NCBI GenBank assembly: GCA_943332615.1
Contig: CALQQB010000032.1
Coordinates: 1 to 45,355, forward strand
Direction of reading: 5' to 3'
Length of the DNA: 45,355 nt
DNA from: Phenylobacterium deserti
GTDB taxonomy: Bacteria > Pseudomonadota > Alphaproteobacteria > Caulobacterales > Caulobacteraceae
Position numbers and translations under genes: made by a program. This document shows positions 32,977 through 40,999 of the stretch, one piece after another; position 1 is the stretch's first letter, and the number at the start of each line of letters is the position of its first letter. Under the pieces are notes generated by a model. The model made no database searches. It was not told the DNA's origin and was given only the letters and a program-made list of their open reading frames with translations.

Positions 32977-34146
32977 CTAGATCGACGGGGCTACGATGAT
33001 TGCCCCCAGGATGAAGGGGCCATCGACGCTGAGGCTGGTGAAGGCCAAGCTGGCGCAGAGCGGGCCGGCCACGCGCGCCAGCGCGCCGGTGGCGTTGTTG
33101 AGACCCAGAATCTGACCCTGGCGGTCCGGGTCGGCGGTCTCGCTGATCAGGGCGCTTACGTTGGGCCAGGCCACCGACTGGCCGATGGCGGTCAGGCACA
33201 TCAGCGCGATGACCATGGCCGGGTGGAAGGCGAGCGGCATCAGCAGCTGGCCGACCAGGGTCAGGCCCATGCCGATCGCCAGCATTTTGCCCTGGCCGAA
33301 CTTCTCCGCCAGCGGGCCGGTGACGAAGGTCTGGGTGAAGGCGGCCGTGATGCCGATGAAGGCGAAGCACAGCCCGACCTCCTTCGGGCCCCAGTTGAAC
33401 TTCGCCTCGCTCCACAGGCTGAAGGTGCCCTCGATGCCGGTGAAGGCGAAGCCGACCAGGAAGGTCAGCAGCATCAGGCGGCCGATCACCGGATGGCGCA
33501 CGGCCTCGCCCGTGGCCTCCCAGCGGCTGGGCTGGCGCTCGGTGTTGAAGCTGCGCGCTCGACTCTCACGGATGAAGACCAGGATGGCCAGCGCCGCGGT
33601 GGCCGCCAGACCGGCGGCGATGAACATCGGGATCTGGAAGCCGATGGGGCCGATGCCGGGTTTGGCGAAGACGCCGCCGACGCTGGGGCCGACAATCAGC
33701 CCTACGTTCCAGGCCGAGCCCATGTAGCTCATGGTCCGCGTGCGCCCCTCCGGCGGGGTCACATCGGCGATATAACCCTGCACGACGGCCCCGTTACCGC
33801 TGAACATCCCGCCCAGGAAACGGATGACCAGCGCCGCCCAGACGTTAGGCGCGAAGGCCAGCGCGAAGTAGCAGAGGCAGGTGCAGCACAGCGTCGAGAT
33901 CAGGATCGGCTTGCGGCCATAGCGGTCCGACAACCGCCCCCAGAACGGCTCGCCGAAGAAGCTGCCGGCGGAGAAGGCCGAGAACACCAGGGCGATCTGC
34001 CAGGGCGCCGCGTTGAACGACTTCCCATAAAACTGCAGCAACGGGACGATGATCCCGAAGCCCAGCATGTTGATGAAGATGACGGCGATCAACGACAACG
34101 CCGCCAGCGAAGGCGGTGCTGCCTCCCGCGGCGGCGTGTCTGACAT
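32977..34146 (-). CDS. MFS drug-exporter-like transporter, C-terminus truncated by an amber codon
   Basis: 389 residues; motif A is GRLSDRYGRKPIL, motif C region NVGLIVGPSVGGVFA. The frame stops at TAG (32977-32979) after GAIIVAPSI, in what should be the last membrane helix. If TAG is read through, 23 more residues follow (LAVVAARRAAAWRV...), then TGA overlapping the next ATG as ATGA. The intact ancestor was therefore probably about 413 aa and translationally coupled to the downstream paralogue. The shortened protein may still fold but lacks half of TM12 and its tail. Confidence 0.85.
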   Translation of the reverse strand: MSDTPPREAAPPSLAALSLIAVIFINMLGFGIIVPLLQFYGKSFNAAPWQIALVFSAFSAGSFFGEPFWGRLSDRYGRKPILISTLCCTCLCYFALAFAPNVWAALVIRFLGGMFSGNGAVVQGYIADVTPPEGRTRTMSYMGSAWNVGLIVGPSVGGVFAKPGIGPIGFQIPMFIAAGLAATAALAILVFIRESRARSFNTERQPSRWEATGEAVRHPVIGRLMLLTFLVGFAFTGIEGTFSLWSEAKFNWGPKEVGLCFAFIGITAAFTQTFVTGPLAEKFGQGKMLAIGMGLTLVGQLLMPLAFHPAMVIALMCLTAIGQSVAWPNVSALISETADPDRQGQILGLNNATGALARVAGPLCASLAFTSLSVDGPFILGAIIVAPSI

Positions 34147-34284
34147 GAGCGGCAGTTAAGACGAGGCTCGCCCGGGGGCAAGGTTCACGCCGCGTCGCCT
34201 GGCCGGTTCGTCGCTCACCGTTGGACGGGGGCCACAGTCGCGATCGGCCTGCACCCTTCGCCTCCTGTGCAGTGGGAAAGGAAG

Positions 34285-35157
34285 TTACGGGTTCTGCTTC
34301 TTCAGTTCCGCCCGGAATGCGGCTTCCGCGTTGGCGTAGAACGCCTTGCAGCCCGCCGGATCGACGAAAGCGTCCGCCTTGCCGGCGTCCAGTCGTTTCC
34401 GCTTTTCGTGCAGGCCGTAGAATTGGCCGTGCGAAGCGATGAACACCTCGCAGGGCAGGACCTTCCAGGTGGCGAAGCTGTGCTCATAGTCGGCGGTCTG
34501 GCCCGGATAGGTCTCGGTCTTGCCGAGCTTGTAGCCCGGCAGCACCGAGGACGAGCAGTGCACCAGGGCCTGGCGCACCTTGCCGGCCACGGTGACCGGG
34601 AAGGTCCAGGTGGTGCAGCCCTTGGTGTGGCCGCCGGTGACGTGGGCGCTGAGCGTCCAGCCGCCGAGCGAGACCTTCTGGCCGTCCTTCAGGATCACGT
34701 CCGGCTTGACCGGCTCGTACTCATAGGCGGCGCCCTTCAGGTAAGGGTCGCCCTTGCCACCGGCGGCGATGATCGGGCCATCGGCGGCGCTGGCGTAGAA
34801 TGTCGCGCCCGGGGCCGCGCGCCTGATCTCGGCCAGACCCGCGGCGTGGTCGAAATGCTGGTGGGTGTTGACCAGCACCTTGATGTCGGCCGGGTCGAAG
34901 CCGAGCTTGTGGATGTTGCCGACGATCTGGTGGCCGGTAGCCTTGTCGCCGCCGTCGATCTGGATCAGCCCCGCCCTGGTGACGATGAGATAGGCCGCGT
35001 AGTCGGCGGCGCCGACATAATAGAGCCCCTCGGCCATCTTGAACGGCGGATAGGGAGCATTCGCCGCAGGCTCCTGCGCGGAAACCGTGGGGGCTGACAC
35101 GACAACGGCCGCCACGAGGGCGACCGTTCCGAAAAATACCGAGCGGTTCGGCCTCAA
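34285..35157 (-). CDS. subclass B3 metallo-beta-lactamase (MBL fold), TTG start
   Basis: A signal peptide (about 1-27, ending VSA) precedes a metallo-beta-lactamase fold. Zinc ligands of subclass B3 are all visible: His99, His101, Asp103 and His104 in [10 protein letters not shown], His177 in [10 protein letters not shown], and His243 in ASHGQFYG. The Gln between the two histidines is unusual, as most B3 enzymes have Ala there. There is no Cys221 equivalent, as expected for B3. Environmental Caulobacter relatives carry such enzymes (CAU-1 type), which hydrolyse penicillins, cephalosporins and carbapenems in the periplasm; activity here is inferred. The TTG start overlaps the infC stop (TTGA). 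Confidence 0.85.
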   Translation of the reverse strand: MRPNRSVFFGTVALVAAVVVSAPTVSAQEPAANAPYPPFKMAEGLYYVGAADYAAYLIVTRAGLIQIDGGDKATGHQIVGNIHKLGFDPADIKVLVNTHQHFDHAAGLAEIRRAAPGATFYASAADGPIIAAGGKGDPYLKGAAYEYEPVKPDVILKDGQKVSLGGWTLSAHVTGGHTKGCTTWTFPVTVAGKVRQALVHCSSSVLPGYKLGKTETYPGQTADYEHSFATWKVLPCEVFIASHGQFYGLHEKRKRLDAGKADAFVDPAGCKAFYANAEAAFRAELKKQNP

Positions 35158-35687
35158 CGGGGCGCCAGGATCATGATCATCTGGCGGCCCTCCATGCGGG
35201 GCTCGTACTCGACCTTGGCGACGGGCTCGAAGTCGGTCTTCACCTTCTGGAGCAGCTTCATGCCCAGTTCCGGGTGGGCCAGTTCGCGACCACGGAAGCG
35301 CAGGGTGATCTTCACCTTGTCGCCTTCTTCGAAGAAGCGATACATCGACCGCTGCTTCACTTCGTAGTCGTGAATGTCGATGTTCGGGCGGAGCTTGATT
35401 TCCTTGAGCTCCACCACCTTCTGCTTCTTGCGCGCCTCGTTCTTCTTCTTTTGCTCCTGGAACTTGAACTTGCCATAGTCCAGGATTTTGCAGACGGGCG
35501 GATCCGCGTTGGGGACGATCTCGACCAGGTCCAGGCCCGCTTCCACAGCGGCCTCGATGGCGGCGGAGGTCGGCATGACGCCCTGTTTCTCACCGTGCTG
35601 GTCGATGAGCAGGACGCGCGGTACGCGGATATCTTCGTTCATGCGCGGCCCTTCTTTGACGGGCGGCGCTTGCATGGGGCGGCGAAT
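35154..35687 (-). CDS. infC: translation initiation factor IF-3, ATT start codon
   Basis: The core is diagnostic: [52 protein letters not shown], the linker, and the C-terminal domain with [21 protein letters not shown]-3 binds the 30S subunit, prevents joining to 50S and proofreads the start codon. The normal alphaproteobacterial N-terminus ([14 protein letters not shown]) runs back to an ATT at 35687 that has GGAG at a good distance, so I take ATT as the start (177 aa). ATGs at 35675 or 35642 would lose conserved residues. A rare start makes the gene autoregulated, as in E. coli. Confidence 0.95.
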   Translation of the reverse strand: MRRPMQAPPVKEGPRMNEDIRVPRVLLIDQHGEKQGVMPTSAAIEAAVEAGLDLVEIVPNADPPVCKILDYGKFKFQEQKKKNEARKKQKVVELKEIKLRPNIDIHDYEVKQRSMYRFFEEGDKVKITLRFRGRELAHPELGMKLLQKVKTDFEPVAKVEYEPRMEGRQMIMILAPR

Positions 35688-35771
35688 AGGCAGTGCTCCG
35701 GGCTGTTGAAACGCAAAAGACATTGGAACGCAAAAAACGACGGCGCGCGCGGGGCGCTCCGATCGTTGATC

Positions 35772-35802
35772 AGTATATGACCGCAGCGACCCCCAGTATC
35801 AA
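35772..35802 (-). promoter_or_regulatory. possible infC promoter
   Basis: On the infC strand, TTGATA (35802-35797), 19 bp, TATACT (35777-35772). Both hexamers are close to consensus but the spacing is long. It would give a leader of about 80 nt to the ATT start. The -35 box lies just beyond the end of the glycosyltransferase gene. Confidence 0.4.
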
Positions 35803-35808
35803 GGCGCG

Positions 35809-36795
35809 TCAGCGGGCGGTGGCCGGCGACGGGGCCAAAGAGTTGGCGGCCTGCGCCACTTGCGCCACAGCCAGATCGGCCAGGTTCTCCGCCCGCAGGG
35901 TCGCCACCCGGCCGCGCGGAGCCGACAGCTTGGGGTCGGAGGCCCAGGAGAACAGCACGATCGTGGGCGCCCCGCCGGCCGCGGCCAGGTGCAGCGGGCC
36001 GGTATCGTTGCCCACCGCCAGGGCGGCCCTGGCCCCAAGCATGGCGATGCGGGCGAAGTCGGTGCGGCCGGTCAGGTCGCGGGCGCGGGGCACGGCGCGC
36101 TGGATGGTGTGAGCCAGCTCCGACTCGGCCGGACCGCCGATGATCACGATGTCGAAGCCGCGCGAATAGAGGATGCGGCCCAGCTCCGAATAGCGCTCCA
36201 CCGGCCAGCGCTTTTCCGGCCGGTGCGAGGCGCCGCCGGGCACGAACATCACATAGGGCCGGGGCCTGTTGGGCCCGGGCACCGGACGATCGGCAGCGGT
36301 GGCCTTCAGCACCCAGGAGAGGTCCGGCGGCGGGGCGGTCCCAGCCTCGGTCGGCGCGTCTTCCCAGATGCCGGCGGACTTCAGCTGGTCGGCCTGGCGT
36401 TCCAGGGTGTGCATGCCGTTGCGCAGCGGGTTCCTGTGCGGGAGCGAGCAGCCGAGCGCGATGCCCGACCAGGGCGGTGGGCTGGGCCGCAGGGTCTGAA
36501 AGATGCGGTTGGAATGGGCCGAAGTCTGCAAATCGTAGACCCGGGTATACCGGGCGGCCCTGATCCGTCGGCGCAGCGCCATCCACTCGCCGAAGCTCTC
36601 GGGCCGGCCGCCGGTGTCCACCGCGTTGAAATATGGGCAGGCCTTCGCCAGCGCCTCGAACGGTGGGGTGGTGAGCAGGGTGATGTGCGCCTTGGCGTGG
36701 ACCTGGCGGACCTTCTTCATGGCCGCTAGCGCCAGGACGAAATCGCCCAGCGCCGAGAGCTTGATCACCAGGACGCGTTCGACGGTGCGGGGCAT
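35809..36795 (-). CDS. glycosyltransferase family 9 (heptosyltransferase-like)
   Basis: 328 residues of GT-B fold. The N-terminal VERVLVIKLSALGDFVLALAAMKKVR is the GT9 opening with the conserved Gly-Asp of the acceptor site. The C-terminal half has FVPGGASHRPEKRWPVERY, FDIVIIGGPAESE, and AVGNDTGPLHLAAAGG, the ADP-heptose-binding region of the WaaC/WaaF family. It probably adds a heptose or similar sugar to lipopolysaccharide core at the inner leaflet. Its start overlaps the GT4 stop by one base (TGATG), so both are co-translated. Confidence 0.92.
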   Translation of the reverse strand: MPRTVERVLVIKLSALGDFVLALAAMKKVRQVHAKAHITLLTTPPFEALAKACPYFNAVDTGGRPESFGEWMALRRRIRAARYTRVYDLQTSAHSNRIFQTLRPSPPPWSGIALGCSLPHRNPLRNGMHTLERQADQLKSAGIWEDAPTEAGTAPPPDLSWVLKATAADRPVPGPNRPRPYVMFVPGGASHRPEKRWPVERYSELGRILYSRGFDIVIIGGPAESELAHTIQRAVPRARDLTGRTDFARIAMLGARAALAVGNDTGPLHLAAAGGAPTIVLFSWASDPKLSAPRGRVATLRAENLADLAVAQVAQAANSLAPSPATAR

Positions 36796-37952
36796 CAGGC
36801 GCGGGCCTCCAGCACGCGTTCGTAGGCCGAAAGGGTCGCGGCGCACATCGCATCGACCGAATAGAGCTGGCGGGCCCGACTGCGGCCCAACTCGCCCATT
36901 TCCGTGCGCTTGCCGGGCCCCAGGTCGATGGCCTTGGCCAGGGCGGCGGCCCAGGCGTCGGCGTCGGTCACAGGCGCGAGCCAGCCGGTCCTGCCGTCGA
37001 GCACGGTCTCGGTGACCCCGCCGTGGTCCGAGGCGATTACCGGGCGGCCCATCACCTGCGGCTCGACGGCGGCGCGGCCGAAGCTCTCGGGGACGCTGGT
37101 GGGCAGGATGGCGAAATCGGCCAGCAGGTAGGCGGCCGGCATGTCGTCGCAGTGGCCGACGATCTTCACCGCCTCGCTGAGGCCGGCCGCGTCGATCGCC
37201 CGCTGCAGCTCCGCCGCGTAGCCGCTGCGGCCCTGGTCGTCGCCGGCAAAGAGGATCAGGAAGTCGCGCCGGCCGGCTTCCGCCAGCCGCCGCGCCGCTT
37301 CGACGATCATCAGGTGGCCCTTGATGCGGGTCAGCCGGCCGGCCAGCAGGATCTTGGTCCGCCCATCTTGCGGCGCGCCCCAAGCCTGGCGCAGAGCCTC
37401 CACCCGCGCCGGCGCGACCAGGCCGGGGTCGAACCGCGAGAAATCGACGCCGCGCGGGATGGTCACCATCCGGACCGGGTCGATGTGATGTTCGGTTAGC
37501 ACATGGTCGCGGGTGTAGTCGGAGTTGGCGATCACCAGGTCGCCGCGGGTCATGACCGCGTTGTACCAGCGCTTCAGCCCGGACTGGGCCTTGTAGACCC
37601 CATGGTAGGTGGCCACGAACGGGGTGTTGGTGGCGTGCGCCGCCCAAAGCGCCGCGAAGGCCGGCGCGCGGCTGCGGGCATGGACCAGGGAGACCTTCTC
37701 CTGACGGATCAGCGCCACCAGCCGCGCGGCGTTGCCCAGCATCACCAGAGGGTTCTTGGTCTGCACCGGCATCTGTGCCAGGCGACCGCCATCCGCCTCG
37801 AGGCGGGCAGTCATCCGGCCGCCGCGCGTGGCCACCAGGGCCGTGCCGCCAGCCCGGACCACGGCCTGGGCCACATCGATGGTGCTCTGCTCCGCACCGC
37901 CGGTCTCCAGCTCGGGAATGACCTGCAGCAGGGTGAAATCGGAGGGTAACAA
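36795..37952 (-). CDS. glycosyltransferase family 4 (group 1), start uncertain
   Basis: A GT-B fold retaining glycosyltransferase. The N-terminal domain begins FTLLQVIPELETGGAEQSTIDVAQA and includes HARSRAPAFAALWAA and TYHGVY. The C-terminal domain has ILLAGRLTRIKGH, the donor-binding SVPESFGRAAVEPQVMGRPVIAS with the EX7E-like motif, and GRTGWLAPV. It transfers a sugar from a nucleotide donor, probably for surface polysaccharide together with the GT9. No ATG is available near the family start: I took a TTG at 37952 with GAGG upstream; an ATT at 37970 is the alternative. The frame stays open far upstream but only as antisense to the hydrolase gene. Confidence 0.88.
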   Translation of the reverse strand: MLPSDFTLLQVIPELETGGAEQSTIDVAQAVVRAGGTALVATRGGRMTARLEADGGRLAQMPVQTKNPLVMLGNAARLVALIRQEKVSLVHARSRAPAFAALWAAHATNTPFVATYHGVYKAQSGLKRWYNAVMTRGDLVIANSDYTRDHVLTEHHIDPVRMVTIPRGVDFSRFDPGLVAPARVEALRQAWGAPQDGRTKILLAGRLTRIKGHLMIVEAARRLAEAGRRDFLILFAGDDQGRSGYAAELQRAIDAAGLSEAVKIVGHCDDMPAAYLLADFAILPTSVPESFGRAAVEPQVMGRPVIASDHGGVTETVLDGRTGWLAPVTDADAWAAALAKAIDLGPGKRTEMGELGRSRARQLYSVDAMCAATLSAYERVLEARA

Positions 37953-38030
37953 CGCACAAGCCTCGGCAATGCGGGCTTCTGTAGACTGAAACGGTGGCCG
38001 ATGAACACCTGAGGGCGCTATGTATCCGCC

Positions 38031-38783
38031 ATGCAGGAGATCGGGGGAACCCTCGAGCGGCCGGATGGGGAGTGCCTGGCCTGGCGGGCCACGGAGGGCG
38101 CGAACCCCGCCGTCGTCTGGCTGGGCGGATTCCGCTCCGACATGACCGGCGCCAAGGCCAACGCCCTGGCGCGCTGGGCGTGTCGCCAGGGCCGGGCCTT
38201 CGTGCGCTTTGACTACTTTGGCCATGGCCGCTCGTCCGGCGATTTCGGCCGGGCCACCGTCAGCCGCTGGCGCGAGGACGCGCTGGCGGTGATCGACCAG
38301 CTGACCACTGACGAGCTTATCCTGGTGGGCTCGTCCATGGGGGCCTGGCTGGCCTGTCTCGCGGCCATGGCGCGGCCCGGGCGAGTAAAGGCTCTGGTGC
38401 TGGTGGCCCCGGCTCCCGACTTCACCGATAAGCTGATGACGCCTGAGATCCCGCCCGAGGGCCGCGCCGCCCTGGCCGAACAGGGCGTGTGGCTGCGGCC
38501 CTCGGACTACGGCGATCCCTACCCGATCCATCGTGGCCTGCTGGAGGACGGCGCCCGCTGGTCGATCCTGGGCGGCGAGCCGATCCCGATCGAGGCGCCC
38601 GTTCGCATCCTGCAGGGCGGTGAAGACGCCGACGTCCCCTGGCGCCATGCCCAGAAACTTGTCCACGCCCTGAAGAGTCCCGACGTCATCTTCAGCCTGA
38701 TCAAGGACGGCGACCACCGCCTGTCCCGGCCGCAGGACCTGGATCGGCTGATCGCGGCGGTCGAGGAGATGGTGGCCCTTTAG
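38031..38783 (+). CDS. alpha/beta hydrolase (ABHD10-like)
   Basis: 250 residues. The oxyanion segment VVWLGGFRSDMTG (28-40), then DYFGHGRSSGDF, the nucleophile elbow GSSMGAW (Ser102), the acid in GGEDADVPW (Asp199 or Asp201) and the catalytic His229 in DGDHRLS are all present. The layout resembles mitochondrial ABHD10, a depalmitoylase/thioesterase, and its alphaproteobacterial relatives. Cytoplasmic; the substrate is an ester or thioester of unknown type. It diverges from the GT4 gene and converges with the epimerase gene with a 4-bp overlap. Confidence 0.9.
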   Translation: MQEIGGTLERPDGECLAWRATEGANPAVVWLGGFRSDMTGAKANALARWACRQGRAFVRFDYFGHGRSSGDFGRATVSRWREDALAVIDQLTTDELILVGSSMGAWLACLAAMARPGRVKALVLVAPAPDFTDKLMTPEIPPEGRAALAEQGVWLRPSDYGDPYPIHRGLLEDGARWSILGGEPIPIEAPVRILQGGEDADVPWRHAQKLVHALKSPDVIFSLIKDGDHRLSRPQDLDRLIAAVEEMVAL

Positions 38784-39640
38784 GCGCCGGCCGCCAGGAT
38801 CGACGCCAGCCCCTCACGATAGGTTGGGTAGGCCGGCCGCCAGCCCAGCTCGGCCTTGCCCCGGGCGTTCGAGACGCGCTTGCTTTCCCCATAGAAACGC
38901 ATGGCGGCGGCCGAGAGGTTGGCGTCGGCCAGCGCCACTTCCGGTGGCGGCTCGACGCCCAGCAGGCGCGCTGCGTAGGCGATGACCTCGCTGTTGGGGG
39001 CCGGTTCGTCGTCGCAGAGGTTATAGATTCCGCCGGCGCGGGGCCGTGCGATCGAAGCCTCCAGCCCGGCCGCCAGGTCGTCCACGTGGATGCGCGAGAA
39101 CACCTGCCCAGGCGCGCTTATGCGCCGTGCTCGACCGTCGCGCAGGCGTTCGAAGGCGGAGCGTCCGGGGCCGTAGATGCCCGGCAATCGGAACACGGTG
39201 ACGGTCAGGCCCAATCCGCGGCCGACCTCCAGCCAGTCCCGCTCGGCGCCCACTCGACGCGCACCCTCCACGGATTGGGCGGAGAGCCGGCTGGTCTCGG
39301 TGACCCAGCCGCCGCCGCGGTCGCCGTACACGCCGGTGGTGGAGAGATAGCCGGTCCAGTCGGGGAAGGCGCCGGCCCGCGCCAGCGGGCCCACCAGGGT
39401 GTTGAGCGCCGGGCAGCCCTGCGGTCCGGGTGGGGCCGTGGCCAGCAGGGCGTGGGTCCTGGCGAGCGCGTCGGTCAGCGCGTCTCGGTCGGCGAGGTCG
39501 ATGGGCGTCGCGCCATCGGCGGCGATTCGAGCCGCGCCCTCCGGGCTCCGGTGCGTGGCGGCGACCTCCCAGCCGCGGCCAGCCATCCGCCGGGCCAGGG
39601 CCCGTCCGGAGAAGCCATAGCCGAAGATCAGGAGGCGCAC
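38780..39640 (-). CDS. NAD(P)-dependent epimerase/dehydratase-like protein (YeeZ-like), GTG start
   Basis: 286 residues of the extended/atypical SDR fold. The cofactor motif GYGFSG (7-12) is followed by ATHRSPEGA, LSTTGVYGDRGGGWV (Tyr of the active site), LPGIYGPGRSAFERLRDG and FSRIHVDDLAAGLEASI. The usual YxxxK has no clear Lys, as in the YeeZ subgroup of atypical epimerases. It probably binds NADP. The GTG start is two bases after the galU stop, so it forms an operon with galU, which suggests work on a nucleotide sugar, unproven. Confidence 0.82.
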   Translation of the reverse strand: MRLLIFGYGFSGRALARRMAGRGWEVAATHRSPEGAARIAADGATPIDLADRDALTDALARTHALLATAPPGPQGCPALNTLVGPLARAGAFPDWTGYLSTTGVYGDRGGGWVTETSRLSAQSVEGARRVGAERDWLEVGRGLGLTVTVFRLPGIYGPGRSAFERLRDGRARRISAPGQVFSRIHVDDLAAGLEASIARPRAGGIYNLCDDEPAPNSEVIAYAARLLGVEPPPEVALADANLSAAAMRFYGESKRVSNARGKAELGWRPAYPTYREGLASILAAGA

Positions 39641-39642
39641 CG

Positions 39643-40512
39643 TCAGAGCAGTTCGGTGATCGCCTTGCGGGCGGCGTCCGCCAGGTCGGGCCGGGCCAGA
39701 GCGAAGGCGACGTTGGCCCGCAGCAGGCCGATCTTGTCGCCGCAGTCGTAGGTGGTTCCCTCGTACTCCAGGGCGTGGAAGGCCTGGGTCTTCATCAGGT
39801 GGAACATGCCGTCGGTGAGCTGAATCTCCCCGCCCGCGCCACGCTCCTGGGTCTCCAGGATGTTGAAGATCTCCGGCTGCAGGATGTAGCGGCCCGAGAT
39901 CAGCAGGTTCGAGGGCTCCGTGCCGAGCGGTGGCTTCTCGACCATCCCGGTCATGCGGTTCAGGCGGCCTTCACGACCGTCGAGGGCCACGATCCCGTAC
40001 TTGTTGGTCTCGCCCTCCGGCGCCGCCTCGACCACCACGATGTTGCCGCCGACCTTCTCATAGGCGGCGACCGCCTGGGCCAGGGCCGGGGGTTTGGCCA
40101 TCATCAGCATGTCCGGCAGCACGACCGCGAACGGCTGATTGCCCACCACGTGGCGGGCGCACCAGACCGCGTGGCCCAGGCCCAGCGGCGCCATCTGGCG
40201 AATGAAGCTCATTTCGCCCGGCTTGGGCAGGTCGCGGCGCACGTCGGCCAGGATATCCAGCTTGCCCTTGGCCTCCAGCGTGCCCTCGATCTCGGGGTTG
40301 CTATCGAAGTAGTCCTCAATGGCGCCCTGGCCACGGCCGACGATGAACACGAAGTGCTCGATGCCCGCCGCGCGGGCCTCCTCGACGATGTAGGAGAGGA
40401 TCGGTCGGTCCACGATATTCAGCAGGTTCTTGGGCGTGGTCTTCGCGCCGGGCAGCACCCGCGTGCCCAACCCCGCCACCGGCAGCACCGCCGTCTTGAC
40501 CCGATCGCTCAT
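39643..40512 (-). CDS. galU: UTP-glucose-1-phosphate uridylyltransferase
   Basis: The nucleotidyltransferase motif GLGTRVLPGAKTTPK (14-28) binds UTP. Other GalU blocks are IVDRPILSYIVEEARAAGIE, PLGLGHAVWCARHVVGN, AVVLPDMLM, TGMVEKPP and the end LEYEGTTYDCGDKIGLLRANV. It makes UDP-glucose for polysaccharides and, via the UDP-sugar dehydrogenase at the right edge of the window, for UDP-glucuronate. 289 residues, normal length. GGAGGG precedes the ATG at 40512; the TTG one codon earlier is less likely. Confidence 0.97.
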   Translation of the reverse strand: MSDRVKTAVLPVAGLGTRVLPGAKTTPKNLLNIVDRPILSYIVEEARAAGIEHFVFIVGRGQGAIEDYFDSNPEIEGTLEAKGKLDILADVRRDLPKPGEMSFIRQMAPLGLGHAVWCARHVVGNQPFAVVLPDMLMMAKPPALAQAVAAYEKVGGNIVVVEAAPEGETNKYGIVALDGREGRLNRMTGMVEKPPLGTEPSNLLISGRYILQPEIFNILETQERGAGGEIQLTDGMFHLMKTQAFHALEYEGTTYDCGDKIGLLRANVAFALARPDLADAARKAITELL

Positions 40513-40696
40513 CAACGCCCTCCGAATTCGTTCAACGTCCCCTCAGGCGCGCGACAAAGGTTGCGATCCCGTAAAGGGTTCTGTCGCCTCGAGAGAGTTT
40601 TTTTTCGCGCAAAAAGCACGATCACGATTTTGCTATCGCACGAATTTGTGTAAGGCTCCTCACGTCGGGGATTTACCCCCAAGGGGAGCCAATTCA

Positions 40697-40933
40697 ATGA
40701 AGCTTCGCATTCTGACTGTCGCCGCCGTGGGCGTTATGGCCTTGAGCCTGGCCGCCTGCCAAAAGAAAGAAGAAGCCGCTCCGGCCGCTGCTGAAGCTGC
40801 TGCTCCGGCCGCCGCTGAAGCCGCTGCCCCGGCCGCTGCTGAAGCCGCTGCTCCGGCCGCTGCTGAAGCTGCTGCTCCGGCCGCTGCTGCCGACGCCATG
40901 GCGACCACGCCCGCCGCGCCGGAAAAGAAGTAA
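40697..40933 (+). CDS. small alanine-rich lipoprotein with octapeptide repeats, 78 aa
   Basis: GGGGAG precedes the ATG at 40697. A lipoprotein signal ends in LSLAAC with lipidated Cys21, then QKKEEAAPAA and four copies of PAAAEAAA encoded by a 24-bp tandem DNA repeat, ending ATTPAAPEKK. The Ala/Glu/Pro repeat is probably extended or helical and spans from the membrane into the periplasm. No family recognised beyond 'Ala-rich lipoprotein'. It has its own AT-rich upstream region (40590-40650) and a strong terminator, so it is probably an abundant single-gene transcript. Confidence 0.8.
   Translation: MKLRILTVAAVGVMALSLAACQKKEEAAPAAAEAAAPAAAEAAAPAAAEAAAPAAAEAAAPAAAADAMATTPAAPEKK
40781..40876 (+). 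repeat. 24-bp tandem repeat, four copies, inside the lipoprotein gene
   Basis: Units of 24 bp starting CCGGCCGCTGCTGAAG begin at 40781, 40805, 40829 and 40853, with a partial fifth copy from 40877. Units 1 and 4 are identical; units 2 and 3 differ at one to three third-codon positions. Each encodes PAAAEAAA. Confidence 0.9.
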
Positions 40934-40963
40934 GCATCATCTCGCAAGAGACTGCTTGAAGAG

Positions 40964-40996
40964 CGGCCGTCCCTCACGGGACGGCCGTTTCTTTTT
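40964..40996 (+). terminator. strong Rho-independent terminator after the lipoprotein
   Basis: CGGCCGTCCC (40964-40973), loop TCAC, GGGACGGCCG (40978-40987), then TTTCTTTTT: a perfect 10-bp stem. It sits between the convergent lipoprotein and glmS genes. Confidence 0.92.
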
Positions 40997-40999
40997 GCC

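Noticed and set aside
36795..38717. A 640-residue glycosyltransferase
   Set aside because: The N-terminal part is antisense to the alpha/beta hydrolase; the GT4 domain begins near 37952.
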